Shown here: positions 14,201 to 20,880 of the stretch, one piece after another | Layout: every line of letters begins with the position of its first letter | How positions within the stretch are numbered: the first letter of the stretch is position 1 | Source: a virus | IMG/VR virus record: IMGVR_UViG_3300035670_000170 | Span: 1 to 64,000 of that record | Reading direction: 5' to 3' (one strand) | DNA: 64,000 bases | Notes under the pieces: generated by a model | What the model saw: only the letters and a program-made list of their open reading frames with translations | Databases searched by the model: none | Told to the model about the DNA's origin: nothing | Made by a program: the position numbers and the translations under genes

Positions 14201-14216
14201 TTACCAAATCGGGCGC
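14201..14216 (+). repeat. Dispersed motif copy, form F
   Basis: Exact TTACCAAATCGGGCGC; its last base touches the stop codon of the HTH gene. Confidence 0.85.
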
Positions 14217-14432
14217 TCAAAACCCATATTTCCGCATAACAGACAATATACGTTCGCCCTGCTTTACTGTCATCTGACGCGTACCGTTCAACACACCATT
14301 GATATAAAAGGATGTAGTACCCGCTTCAATGGCTATGCCCTTTTTATTTATGCCGGGGCGGGAGAAAAATTCCTGCATCCTCTTTACGGTGTCTTCGTCT
14401 ACCTTCGGCATCAATTTTCTTTTTCTTTTCAT
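14217..14432 (-). CDS. Small helix-turn-helix regulator
   Basis: 71 residues from the ATG at 14432 (MKRKRKLMPKV). After a basic N-terminus the segment GIAIEAGTTSFYINGVLNGTRQMTVKQ reads as a Xre/lambda repressor-like helix-turn-helix, followed by a helix ERILSVMRKYGF. It probably binds DNA upstream of itself, where a duplicated leader and a perfect palindrome lie, and could control the two genes sharing that leader. Confidence 0.65.
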   Translation of the reverse strand: MKRKRKLMPKVDEDTVKRMQEFFSRPGINKKGIAIEAGTTSFYINGVLNGTRQMTVKQGERILSVMRKYGF

Positions 14433-14483
14433 AGCTTGAATGGTTAAATTTGACACGTTTGCACTTGGTTCTTTTCACTATCA
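14430..14483. repeat. Duplicated leader/control element, copy 2
   Basis: Covers the HTH start codon and upstream region; see copy at 13249. The repeat includes GACACGTTTGCACTTGG. Confidence 0.8.
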
Positions 14484-14494
14484 CTATCACGCAA

Positions 14495-14519
14495 AGCTGT
14501 CCGATTTTATCGGACAGCT
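14495..14519. promoter_or_regulatory. Perfect palindrome, candidate operator
   Basis: AGCTGTCCGAT-TTT-ATCGGACAGCT, 11-base perfect arms. No T-run on either side, so an operator or mRNA hairpin is more likely than a terminator. Confidence 0.6.
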
Positions 14520-14535
14520 ATGGGGTTGGTTGTTG

Positions 14536-14673
14536 TCAGGACCCATACTTGTTTGTTACGGACGCCCATACGCAAAAAAACAATACAAGAGCTATAAACA
14601 TGGAGTAAAGCAATATGTACAATAACACAGTCAGTGCCGCGCGCCCACACGGTCGCAATCGTTTACGCGTCAT
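14536..14673 (-). CDS. Membrane microprotein 2 (45 residues)
   Basis: A basic N-terminus (MTRKRLRPCGR) is followed by a long hydrophobic segment (ALTVLLYILLYSMFIALVLF) and a short polar tail. The ATG at 14673 lies 11 bases inside the end of the amidotransferase gene in another frame, implying coupled translation. Paralogous to microprotein 1. Positive-inside topology predicts a cytoplasmic N-terminus. Confidence 0.65.
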   Translation of the reverse strand: MTRKRLRPCGRAALTVLLYILLYSMFIALVLFFCVWASVTNKYGS

Positions 14674-15511
14674 AATGCTCCTCCGCGTTTCCTGTGCTTA
14701 TTTCGCGCTGAATGAGTGCCGGAAGTTTAGAAAGGTCGTAACATATCAGGTAATTCGCCCACTCTTCTATGTACTGAAATGCCTGTTCGTTTGTGCAGCC
14801 AATAACGGCAATTACTTTTTTTACACTTGCTTCAGTAACTCCTTCGTAAAAAAACGATAACTCTTCTGTAAGTTCATGAATGGTTGTGCCGTCCTCCTCT
14901 GTTTCGTATTTGTATGCCCAATAATCCCAGCCCGCGCTCTTCCCTGTTTTGCTTCTCTTCTCATTGCCGAACCATACAAAATCGTTGTTTCTTTTGTGAC
15001 TGTCATTGCTGAACCAATTACCGTTCTCCCACTTGCCGGCCTCTTCGTTAATTATATCGTGCCCCCCCTTTGAGTTTAGAAACAAAAGTTTTGATGAGCC
15101 GATATAAGACGATATTAGTTCCCTCTGAACCTCGTTTTTTAGAAAGTCATTAGGCAATCGTTTAAGCATTTCGTTGAAGTGGAATGTATCTGACCGTAAA
15201 TTGTCGCCAAGGCCGGAGATTATTCCGTTGTGAACAAATCCCAAGTTTTCAGAAACAAAAAACGGGTGAAGATTTACGTACTTTTCGTGACCGCTTGTAG
15301 CTATTCGGAAGTGCAGCACTATTTTGCCCTGTATGGATGCGCGCACCGTTTTATATCGTTTCTTAAACTCATCGAAATTGTAACTCTTAAACTCGTACAG
15401 TTTGCCGTTGTCGGAAAATAACATTCCGGCTCCTTCGGGGTTGTTGTCCCAACTATTTTTCAACTCGTTGTCAGTTATTACGCCTTTGGCGTTCAAAATT
15501 GCTATACACAT
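14663..15511 (-). CDS. Class II glutamine amidotransferase-like protein
   Basis: 282 residues. The N-terminal Cys2 (MCIAIL) is the expected nucleophile after removal of Met1; NPEGAGMLF, LHFRIATSG and FVHNGII are the other Ntn-hydrolase amidotransferase motifs, all in the first 110 residues. It would release ammonia from glutamine for a partner enzyme. The partner is very likely the amidoligase just upstream. The C-terminal 170 residues are not recognised. Leader AAAAAAATAGAAACC is shared with neighbours. Confidence 0.75.
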   Translation of the reverse strand: MCIAILNAKGVITDNELKNSWDNNPEGAGMLFSDNGKLYEFKSYNFDEFKKRYKTVRASIQGKIVLHFRIATSGHEKYVNLHPFFVSENLGFVHNGIISGLGDNLRSDTFHFNEMLKRLPNDFLKNEVQRELISSYIGSSKLLFLNSKGGHDIINEEAGKWENGNWFSNDSHKRNNDFVWFGNEKRSKTGKSAGWDYWAYKYETEEDGTTIHELTEELSFFYEGVTEASVKKVIAVIGCTNEQAFQYIEEWANYLICYDLSKLPALIQREISTGNAEEHYDA

Positions 15512-15550
15512 GGTTTCTATTTTTTTATTTGTTGTTACTTTATTTTATTG

Positions 15551-16768
15551 TTATCCCACGTCCTCGCCCTCGTATTCCTTTGTGAATTTTATCAGTCTGT
15601 TTTCAAGTTCTTGCATCCTTTCAAGCGTCGTGTACTGTTCCTGAATTAAAGGTTTCAACGTATCGCGGAAATTTAGAAACGACTGTCTCGGGCAGTCTGT
15701 GGGGTTATTGCAGATATACTCTATCAGACGCGTCCTCCACATCAGCGTATCAAAATTCGGAACAGCGCTAATTATCCGAATTTCTATCCTGTTTGAATGT
15801 ATGCGGATGGCTTGGTATTTCGCATTGTCGTTTTTCAGGTCGGCATTGCTTTTCCCTTTACTGTAATCTTTGTTCACTCGTCCAAAGTAAAGAGCATAAA
15901 ATAGTGGCGTATATCCCTTCACCTTATCAAAAAACTCCATGCCAGAAAGTCCCGATTCGCTAACATTTATATGCCCTCCGCACCTTTCTGACTTGTCAGC
16001 GTTGATATGCCGCATCAGTGTTTTGTTGTCCTTTATTGTTTCGCGTATCTTGTCGGGCGCAAGTTCAAAAATGGGGCTAACGAGTTCAAATCCTGTATCA
16101 CTGTCTAAACTTCCGTCCCTTTCTTTTATCCAATATGGGCACGTTTCGTTAAATTCACTAATCATCAGTGAATTTCTTACATCTTCATCCTCCTTCTCTA
16201 TTTCGTAGCCAATAAAAAACTTGGGGTTTTCTGTAAATTTAACAACATGACCCCTTTCGCCATCGTGGTATCCAATCACATACTCCTCCTCCGGTTCGTA
16301 GTGGTACTCTTGGTCGGACTCCCAGAAGTACGCGTTGTCAATATGTGTTATATCACCGTCATACATCACCACTAAATCGTGATACTCCAGCGCATCGTCA
16401 TCGTAATAATCGCCCCGATACTCATGTAATCCCGCATCACTAACCGCCGTTTCACTGTATATGGACTGTCCGCGGCCTACATACACATCTCGAAAATCGC
16501 TCGTATGTTCTTCGTGATATTCGCAGAACGCCACATCCTCAAGTAGGCGAACATCACCCTCTAACGTTATACAATAACTATCATGCGAATAGGCCTGCCT
16601 ATCGTGAAAAAATACTTCGTCATTCGCGCACTGTTCAGCCGTGCAGGTTTCATCCTTTATTCCGGCAATAATAGCGGGCAAATGGTTGCTATGCACGTTC
16701 ACAATTTCGCGGGCCTGTTCTTTGTCGTCGCAAATTGTCAGCAGGTCTCTTAATTCCTTGGTTTTCAT
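15551..16768 (-). CDS. Amidoligase-family (glutamine synthetase-fold) protein
   Basis: 405 residues. The C-terminal two thirds carry the amidoligase signature order: FFIGYEIEKED, KERDGSL..DTGFELVSPIF, CGGHINVS and RIEIRIISAVPNFDTLMWR. These enzymes form amide bonds from a carboxylate and an amine using ATP. The N-terminal 180 residues are unusual: acidic, rich in Tyr, His and Asp, with repeated patterns (LEDVAFCEYHEEHT, YYDDDALEYHDLV, YHYEPEEEYV). It may modify a peptide or cell-wall component together with the amidotransferase. Substrate unknown. Confidence 0.7.
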   Translation of the reverse strand: MKTKELRDLLTICDDKEQAREIVNVHSNHLPAIIAGIKDETCTAEQCANDEVFFHDRQAYSHDSYCITLEGDVRLLEDVAFCEYHEEHTSDFRDVYVGRGQSIYSETAVSDAGLHEYRGDYYDDDALEYHDLVVMYDGDITHIDNAYFWESDQEYHYEPEEEYVIGYHDGERGHVVKFTENPKFFIGYEIEKEDEDVRNSLMISEFNETCPYWIKERDGSLDSDTGFELVSPIFELAPDKIRETIKDNKTLMRHINADKSERCGGHINVSESGLSGMEFFDKVKGYTPLFYALYFGRVNKDYSKGKSNADLKNDNAKYQAIRIHSNRIEIRIISAVPNFDTLMWRTRLIEYICNNPTDCPRQSFLNFRDTLKPLIQEQYTTLERMQELENRLIKFTKEYEGEDVG

Positions 16769-16798
16769 GGTTTCTATTTGTTTATTTGTTTTACGTTG

Positions 16799-16829
16799 TT
16801 TTGTGCCGTTGTGTTACCAAATCGGGCGC
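16799..16829 (+). repeat. 31-base direct repeat, copy 1
   Basis: TTTTGTGCCGTTGTG followed by the dispersed motif; repeated at 17113-17143. Confidence 0.8.
16814..16829 (+). repeat. Dispersed motif copy, form F
   Basis: Exact copy directly after the stop of the 25-residue ORF at 16831 (minus strand). Confidence 0.85.
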
Positions 16830-16830
16830 C

Positions 16831-16908
16831 TCAATTAAAAGAGTAAGCATACCTTTTAGCTTCCATTGCAAGCCCCCATATAGTAGGGGTGAATTTGTAT
16901 CGCTTCAT
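16831..16908 (-). CDS. Possible 25-residue peptide
   Basis: MKRYKFTPTIWGLAMEAKRY and five more residues, ATG at 16908. The leader CACAGAAACC matches those of the amidoligase and amidotransferase genes, and the stop is followed directly by a motif copy as for other genes here. Basic peptide without a membrane segment. It would be the first gene of the minus-strand unit. Confidence 0.45.
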   Translation of the reverse strand: MKRYKFTPTIWGLAMEAKRYAYSFN

Positions 16909-17112
16909 GGTTTCTGTGTTTTTAATTATACTTCTTGTACGGCATCAGCGGAAACAAGGTTACAAAAAAATAGCAAAAAATAACCACGAATTTTATGCCG
17001 CTGACTGCCAATGAGTTACAGCACGTTGACGAACAAAAAAATTTGAGTTGTCTGTTTTTTTCGTCCAAGCCGTTTGTAAATGGCTAATTTTCAAACTTTG
17101 GCACGGTTTTAT

Positions 17113-17143
17113 TTTTGTGCCGTTGTGTTACCAAATCGGGCGC
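17113..17143 (+). repeat. 31-base direct repeat, copy 2
   Basis: Second copy of the element at 16799, 314 bases away, ending in a dispersed motif copy. Confidence 0.8.
17128..17143 (+). repeat. Dispersed motif copy, form F
   Basis: Exact copy within the control region, followed by GACAA as in several other copies. Confidence 0.85.
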
Positions 17144-17823
17144 GACAAAGAAAGGGAAACCACATAGGCACCAACAGTAGAGAAAGGAACAGACCAACAA
17201 AGGTAGCACACACACCAACGGGCAAAGCATGGATGAATTTGGCACGGTGGCTATCCCGTCCTTTAATCCTTTCAATCTGCCGGAATTACTTGGCAAACGC
17301 CGTGAAACGGGCAACGAACAAACGGTGCGGGTGCCTGTGTTTTGGTTGTGCTGTCCCGTAATATGCATTATGTTAAATTGTGGCGCAATTAGTCGGGCTG
17401 CGCGGCCTGTTAACTGCCTGAACGTCACCGGACGTACAAAATTTTCCGGTATGGGGCATGGGGTGGCGGAAACGGTTTTCCTTTGGCCGACCCACCCCCC
17501 GATACATACATACAACCCCACCCCGAAGCCTGCGTTGACCAGTTCTAAACGCCAGTGGTTTACAGCCACTTAGGGCAAACACCAAAAATTTGACTACTAT
17601 GTATCAACCACTTGCGTATCCATTTCTGCTGGACTAAAATTATTTGTGCGATATTGGCTTTTGTGTTGTTGTTTATTTGGCAAAAATGCGAAGTGTTCGC
17701 GGGGCGGTACAAATTATGTTTGGTTTGTTTGGGTATTTTGTGGTTAGGCGATGATTTTTGTAAAAATTGGTGTAACCTTGTTGTGTGGTGATGCGTAATA
17801 ATGGGAAACAAAAACACAGAAAT

Positions 17824-18504
17824 ATGACACCGAAGTTTAAGAGGGGAGATAGGGTGAAGAATCTTGTCGAGGATGGCACAATAAAAAGGGGCGCAACAGG
17901 AACAGTGGACGACGACGGGTCTTGCACTCCGTGGGTGATTTGGGATAGTCACGAAATGTTATACTTCGTGATAGGTGTAGGAATGCGTCGCTATCAAGCA
18001 GAATCCGCGCTTGAACTGATTGAGGCGGATGACAAGTCCCTTGCGTTAACCAAAAAACACAGAACAATGAAAAAGATTGAGCAGGTAAAAGCAGGCAAGG
18101 CTGCTATTGAGAACACCGGAACGGTGGATGAGTTGAACAAGGTGTTAAAGTATTGTTGGCCGGATGATTTAGAATCCGCCGGGGTTGGTCGTTATTATTA
18201 CGATGATGAAGGGTGGTGGAGGTCGTATAACCGCAACCCACTTGCAACCTCATACACCGTTCAGGAACTACTCGCGGAAATTGAGGGTGGTGTTGGCCTT
18301 CCAGTTCAGGAGTTGACTTTGCCCACCTTAACCAAGCGGGAGTATTTCGCCTTACAGGGCTTGCTTTCGATATACGACACCATAGATATTGTCCCTAATA
18401 AAAGCAACGTCGAATACATGGCTAAACTTGCCGTATCAGCCGCCGACGCTCTTATTGCAGAACTTGAAAAATACTCGGTCAACGCCAATAGCAATGCCCG
18501 CTAA
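17824..18504 (+). CDS. Multi-module KGDRV-domain protein
   Basis: 226 residues from the ATG at 17824, chosen because its leader AAAAACACAGAAAT matches neighbouring leaders; an in-frame ATG at 17791 is possible. Residues 1-60 are the KGDRV module (FKRGDRVKNLVEDGTIKRGATGTVDDD). Then a MKKIEQVKAGK segment related to the mini-gene at 13353, a region YYYDDEGWWRSY, and a C-terminal LTKREYFALQGLL ... VSAADALIAELEK module common in phage proteins. It looks assembled from parts found separately elsewhere here. Its stop codon lies inside an attC-like site. Confidence 0.7.
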   Translation: MTPKFKRGDRVKNLVEDGTIKRGATGTVDDDGSCTPWVIWDSHEMLYFVIGVGMRRYQAESALELIEADDKSLALTKKHRTMKKIEQVKAGKAAIENTGTVDELNKVLKYCWPDDLESAGVGRYYYDDEGWWRSYNRNPLATSYTVQELLAEIEGGVGLPVQELTLPTLTKREYFALQGLLSIYDTIDIVPNKSNVEYMAKLAVSAADALIAELEKYSVNANSNAR

Positions 18505-18540
18505 CTGGTGGCTTGTGGCTACCAGTATCGTTTAGCCCCT
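18499..18540 (+). repeat. attC-like site, GGGGCTTGTGG family
   Basis: GCTAACTGGTGGCTTGTGGC ... ATCGTTTAGCCCC; overlaps the stop of the preceding gene and abuts a motif copy. Confidence 0.6.
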
Positions 18541-18555
18541 TACCAAATCGGGCGA
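18540..18555 (+). repeat. Dispersed motif copy, form F
   Basis: TTACCAAATCGGGCGA, joined directly to the attC-like hairpin, upstream of the gene at 18601. Confidence 0.85.
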
Positions 18556-18600
18556 AACAAATAAATCGTGTTGTCCGTATAACGATCAAATCAAAAGAAC

Positions 18601-18996
18601 ATGAAAAAACTGACAGAGAAAGAGTTTTTTGAGGCGCCAAGAAAGATTCAATTCATCTACATGACAGAATTTGTTGGCATGAACTTTTTTGAGGAAGCTA
18701 TGAGGGAACATCCTGAATACTTCCCTGAAGAAATTGAGAAAAAGAAAAAATGGGATGCTATACCGCAAGAGGTACACGACAAATACTGGGAAGAAATGCG
18801 GGAATTAGACAAGAAACTTATGAAAGACGTGCCGCCAAGCAAAGGCGTCTTATACTTCGCCATCAACCCAAAAGAATTCGATGAATGGCATGAAAAGCGG
18901 GATGCCGCGCGAAAAAAAGGCTGGCGGGAACGAAAAGCCATCCATGACAAATTCTATTCCCAATATGGTATTGAGTGGACAGGACGAGAACTGTAA
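18601..18996 (+). CDS. Hypothetical charged helical protein
   Basis: 131 residues, rich in Lys, Glu and Trp (KKKKWDAIPQEVHDKYWEEMRELDKKL). No domain recognised. The leader TCAAAAGAAC is shared with the next gene. It starts the plus-strand small-gene block. Confidence 0.65.
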   Translation: MKKLTEKEFFEAPRKIQFIYMTEFVGMNFFEEAMREHPEYFPEEIEKKKKWDAIPQEVHDKYWEEMRELDKKLMKDVPPSKGVLYFAINPKEFDEWHEKRDAARKKGWRERKAIHDKFYSQYGIEWTGREL

Positions 18997-19007
18997 ATCA
19001 AAAGAAC

Positions 19008-19211
19008 ATGGCTATTTTTGAAAGAATGAAAACCTGTCAGAACTGTTTTGGTAACGGCAGGGTTGGAACCCAGACAAAGGGGTTTAGGGTGTGTGAAAGC
19101 TGCGATGGCACGGGTGAGGTGCCTATGACGGATGAGGAGATTGAGGTGGAGAGGTATTGGGATGAGCAGGACATGAGGTACGATAGGGAACGTGAAATTG
19201 ACTGGTTATGA
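19008..19211 (+). CDS. DnaJ-type zinc-finger protein
   Basis: 67 residues from the ATG at 19008. Two CxxCxGxG repeats (CQNCFGNGRVG and CESCDGTGEV) make one DnaJ-like zinc-binding module; the tail is acidic (DEEIEVERYWDEQD). Such stand-alone modules in phages may act as protein-binding or redox-sensitive adaptors. Its TGA overlaps the next ATG. Confidence 0.75.
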   Translation: MAIFERMKTCQNCFGNGRVGTQTKGFRVCESCDGTGEVPMTDEEIEVERYWDEQDMRYDREREIDWL

Positions 19212-19588
19212 CAAAGCAGAAGAAGATGGTTAAGGCGCTGAGGGAACTTTTTAGGGAGGCGTATAAGAAGGCTGAGCCTGTGGGGGACTATGATGCGCTG
19301 ATGGCTGACTGGGTTAGGCGTAGGGATGAATACTTTTTGTCGCGCCCGAATTGCCATCCTGCTGATGTGCAGCGTGACTTTTTGGAGGAGAATGTGCCTT
19401 TTTACCGCTACCACTACTTAGACGAAAGGGTGTTTGGCGCTATGGTCAGGTACTATGTAAAAAGTCTAAGGCTTACCCACCTGTTAGAAAGACAGTTTTG
19501 TGCCTCTGCCCACCTTGGGGAAGCGCCGTCGGGTAATAGGGAAGAAGTAATGAGGCTAAGGAAAGAAATGTTTGGGGAGGGTGGGTAA
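19208..19588 (+). CDS. Hypothetical basic protein
   Basis: 126 residues, start ATG overlapping the upstream TGA (ATGA). Helical and basic, with many Arg and Tyr (WVRRRDEYFLSRPN, FYRYHYLDERVFGAMVRYY). No family recognised. A motif copy (R, AATT variant) at 19342-19356 encodes SRPNCH. Confidence 0.6.
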   Translation: MTKQKKMVKALRELFREAYKKAEPVGDYDALMADWVRRRDEYFLSRPNCHPADVQRDFLEENVPFYRYHYLDERVFGAMVRYYVKSLRLTHLLERQFCASAHLGEAPSGNREEVMRLRKEMFGEGG

Positions 19589-19595
19589 TTTTGTC

Positions 19596-19610
19596 GCGCC
19601 CGATTTGGTA
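19596..19610 (-). repeat. Dispersed motif copy, form R
   Basis: GCGCCCGATTTGGTA eight bases after a stop codon; with the F copy at 19875 it brackets one attC-like site and one small gene (295 bases). Confidence 0.85.
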
Positions 19611-19612
19611 GG

Positions 19613-19655
19613 GGATAACATAGGGCTTGTGGCTACTGGATGCGTTTAGCCCCCG
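19613..19655 (+). repeat. attC-like site, GGGGCTTGTGG family
   Basis: GGATAACATAGGGCTTGTGG ... GCGTTTAGCCCCC, same fold as the site at 18499. Confidence 0.6.
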
Positions 19656-19657
19656 AA

Positions 19658-19681
19658 TATCGCATATCGCGATACGCGATA
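19658..19681. promoter_or_regulatory. Nested palindromes, candidate operator
   Basis: ATCGCATATCGCGATACGCG AT contains ATATCGCGATA-like and ATCGC/GCGAT inverted repeats, 16 bases upstream of the next start codon. Confidence 0.4.
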
Positions 19682-19696
19682 ATTTAATCTAACTAT

Positions 19697-19894
19697 ATGG
19701 CTAAGAGAAGGAAACGCACTGGTTCAAAGTGCATGGTTTGTGGTAAAAAGGTCGTTTGGGGAAGGGACGGTCGCCCTTTTATGTCGGATGGGCTTGAAAC
19801 GGGGGCGTTATTCGGCGCATGGATTGGCATGAAACACTACCATTGCGAAAATAATTTCGACAAAAACGAAACCCTTAGCAAAACGGGCGCGTAG
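19697..19894 (+). CDS. Small zinc-binding-like protein
   Basis: 65 residues. Basic N-terminus (MAKRRKRTGSK), CMVCGKK pair and a later HYHCE give a possible zinc site; the middle GLETGALFGAWIGMKHY is weakly hydrophobic. The C-terminus TLSKTGA and stop are encoded by the dispersed motif at 19875, so the motif has become part of the gene. Confidence 0.6.
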   Translation: MAKRRKRTGSKCMVCGKKVVWGRDGRPFMSDGLETGALFGAWIGMKHYHCENNFDKNETLSKTGA

Positions 19895-19906
19895 AAGAAA
19901 GAAAAA
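19864..19906 (+). repeat. 43-base direct repeat, copy 1
   Basis: Leader element AAACGAAACCCTTA + motif + GTAGAAGAAAGAAAAA; one mismatch to 20833-20875. Both copies precede genes for exported proteins. Confidence 0.85.
19875..19890 (+). repeat. Dispersed motif copy, form F (variant)
   Basis: TTAGCAAAACGGGCGC, overlapping the end of the gene at 19697. Confidence 0.85.
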
Positions 19907-19913
19907 CAAAACC

Positions 19914-20228
19914 ATGAAAAAGCTATTTGTATTGATTATTTCGGCGATGCCGATTGTTGGATTTGGTCAGGACAAGATTGACGCCATGATTAACAACTTT
20001 GACAACCTAAAGACGAATGATGGTTCGTTGTTCTTCTACACGGATGAAGACCCAAGTGTTTGCACGTTTATCAAGGGTGGATTTGGGGAGTATGAGGTTG
20101 GTCATGTGTTCTCTGGTGAGCCGTGTGTTCTTAATGGGGTGTGCTTTAGTGCCAAACTGAAGGGTAGGGGGGGTATGATGTGGAAAAAGGTGGGCGACGA
20201 CAGGTGGGCTGTGTATGTGTGTTTTTGA
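19914..20228 (+). CDS. Exported small protein 1
   Basis: 104 residues. A clear N-terminal signal peptide (MKKLFVLIISAMPIVGFG, cleavage before Gln) leads to a beta-rich mature part with three cysteines (PSVCTFIKGG, SGEPCVLNGVCF). It would be secreted to the periplasm. No family recognised. The leader is a 43-base repeat shared with the second exported protein at 20881. Confidence 0.65.
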   Translation: MKKLFVLIISAMPIVGFGQDKIDAMINNFDNLKTNDGSLFFYTDEDPSVCTFIKGGFGEYEVGHVFSGEPCVLNGVCFSAKLKGRGGMMWKKVGDDRWAVYVCF

Positions 20229-20229
20229 C

Positions 20230-20244
20230 CCGCCCGATTTGGTA
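20230..20244 (-). repeat. Dispersed motif copy, form R
   Basis: CCGCCCGATTTGGTA directly after the TGA of exported protein 1; pairs with 20844 around the gene at 20309. Confidence 0.85.
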
Positions 20245-20284
20245 TGCAATTAGATCGTGTCTTTAACGGTTTTAGCCAAATGCG

Positions 20285-20292
20285 TACTTTTG
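20285..20292 (+). promoter_or_regulatory. TAnnTTTG promoter element
   Basis: TACTTTTG 17 bases upstream of the start at 20309. Confidence 0.55.
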
Positions 20293-20308
20293 TGTAAACA
20301 CTAATGAT

Positions 20309-20818
20309 ATGTTTATACGCAACGGTAAAAACGGCGACGGGGACAAGGAAAAGAAGAAGAACCGGAAGGACGCAAAGAAGAAGGGTGGCAGCGTAAGCTG
20401 CAAGCCCGGAAAGGTATGTGAACCTAACCCCAAGGTAAAAGAGGAAGACGTTAAAGGTACTGGCACAAAAAACAAGGGACAAAAGTTTTTCGTTGTAACA
20501 AAGGATGTTGACGTAACCAGACCTTCATCTGATGACGTGCGGTTTCTTGGCGGTGGCTCAAGGAATCCCCAAAGCGTGTATTCATCGAAAGCTGAATCAT
20601 TAAGGCCAAATAGGAAAAGTGCGCGTGTTTACAAAAGGGTTGTCAAAAGTGAACTGAAAAAAGAAACGCGCAAGGCATCGGACGTGTCGCCAGCGACAGG
20701 AAGCGCAACGGTTACAATACAAAAAAAGCGAATATATGGCGCTGGTTCGGGCAAGGAATCAAAACTTGGTCGCGTAAAAACAACAAAGTACAAGGCGCGG
20801 GGCGAAAGAAAAAGGTAA
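20309..20818 (+). CDS. Highly basic low-complexity protein
   Basis: 169 residues, dominated by Lys, Arg, Gly and Ser, with no predicted fold (GDKEKKKNRKDAKKKGG at the N-terminus, KYKARGERKR at the end). Such proteins in phages may bind DNA inside the head, but no family is recognised. Own promoter box upstream. Bracketed by an R/F motif pair (20230 and 20844), so it may be an inserted module. Confidence 0.6.
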   Translation: MFIRNGKNGDGDKEKKKNRKDAKKKGGSVSCKPGKVCEPNPKVKEEDVKGTGTKNKGQKFFVVTKDVDVTRPSSDDVRFLGGGSRNPQSVYSSKAESLRPNRKSARVYKRVVKSELKKETRKASDVSPATGSATVTIQKKRIYGAGSGKESKLGRVKTTKYKARGERKR

Positions 20819-20832
20819 TTTTTTTTTCTTAG

Positions 20833-20875
20833 AAACGAAACCCTTACCAAAACGGGCGCGTAGAAGAAAGAAAAA
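20833..20875 (+). repeat. 43-base direct repeat, copy 2
   Basis: Leader of exported protein 2; see copy at 19864. Confidence 0.85.
20844..20859 (+). repeat. Dispersed motif copy, form F (AA variant)
   Basis: TTACCAAAACGGGCGC, 21 bases upstream of the ATG at 20881. Confidence 0.85.
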
Positions 20876-20880
20876 ACAAC

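Larger units (their letters stand above)
16909..17823. promoter_or_regulatory. Divergent control region
   Basis: About 900 bases between minus- and plus-strand transcription. It holds a 31-base repeat with a motif copy, a small hairpin (AGCC gtttgtaaat GGCT near 17070), a TATTTTTG box near 17108, and a GC-rich stretch (17,390-17,540) with CCGG repeats. Open frames here (plus 17229-17573, minus 17084-17569) have implausible composition. A TTG-started hydrophobic frame at 17612-17791 cannot be excluded. An origin of replication could lie here, but I see no iterons. Confidence 0.5.

Noticed and set aside
17084-17569. Minus-strand open frame of 161 residues
   Set aside because: It runs through a motif copy and a GC-rich stretch, has implausible composition, and no start-site features.
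17229-17573. Open frame on the plus strand in the control region
   Set aside because: Its translation is rich in Cys, Pro and Arg with no plausible domain, and there is an equally long frame on the other strand; the leader is not A-rich like the real starts nearby.
17612-17791. TTG-started frame encoding a hydrophobic 59-residue peptide
   Set aside because: The start codon is weak and no leader or family supports it; kept only as a note in the control region.
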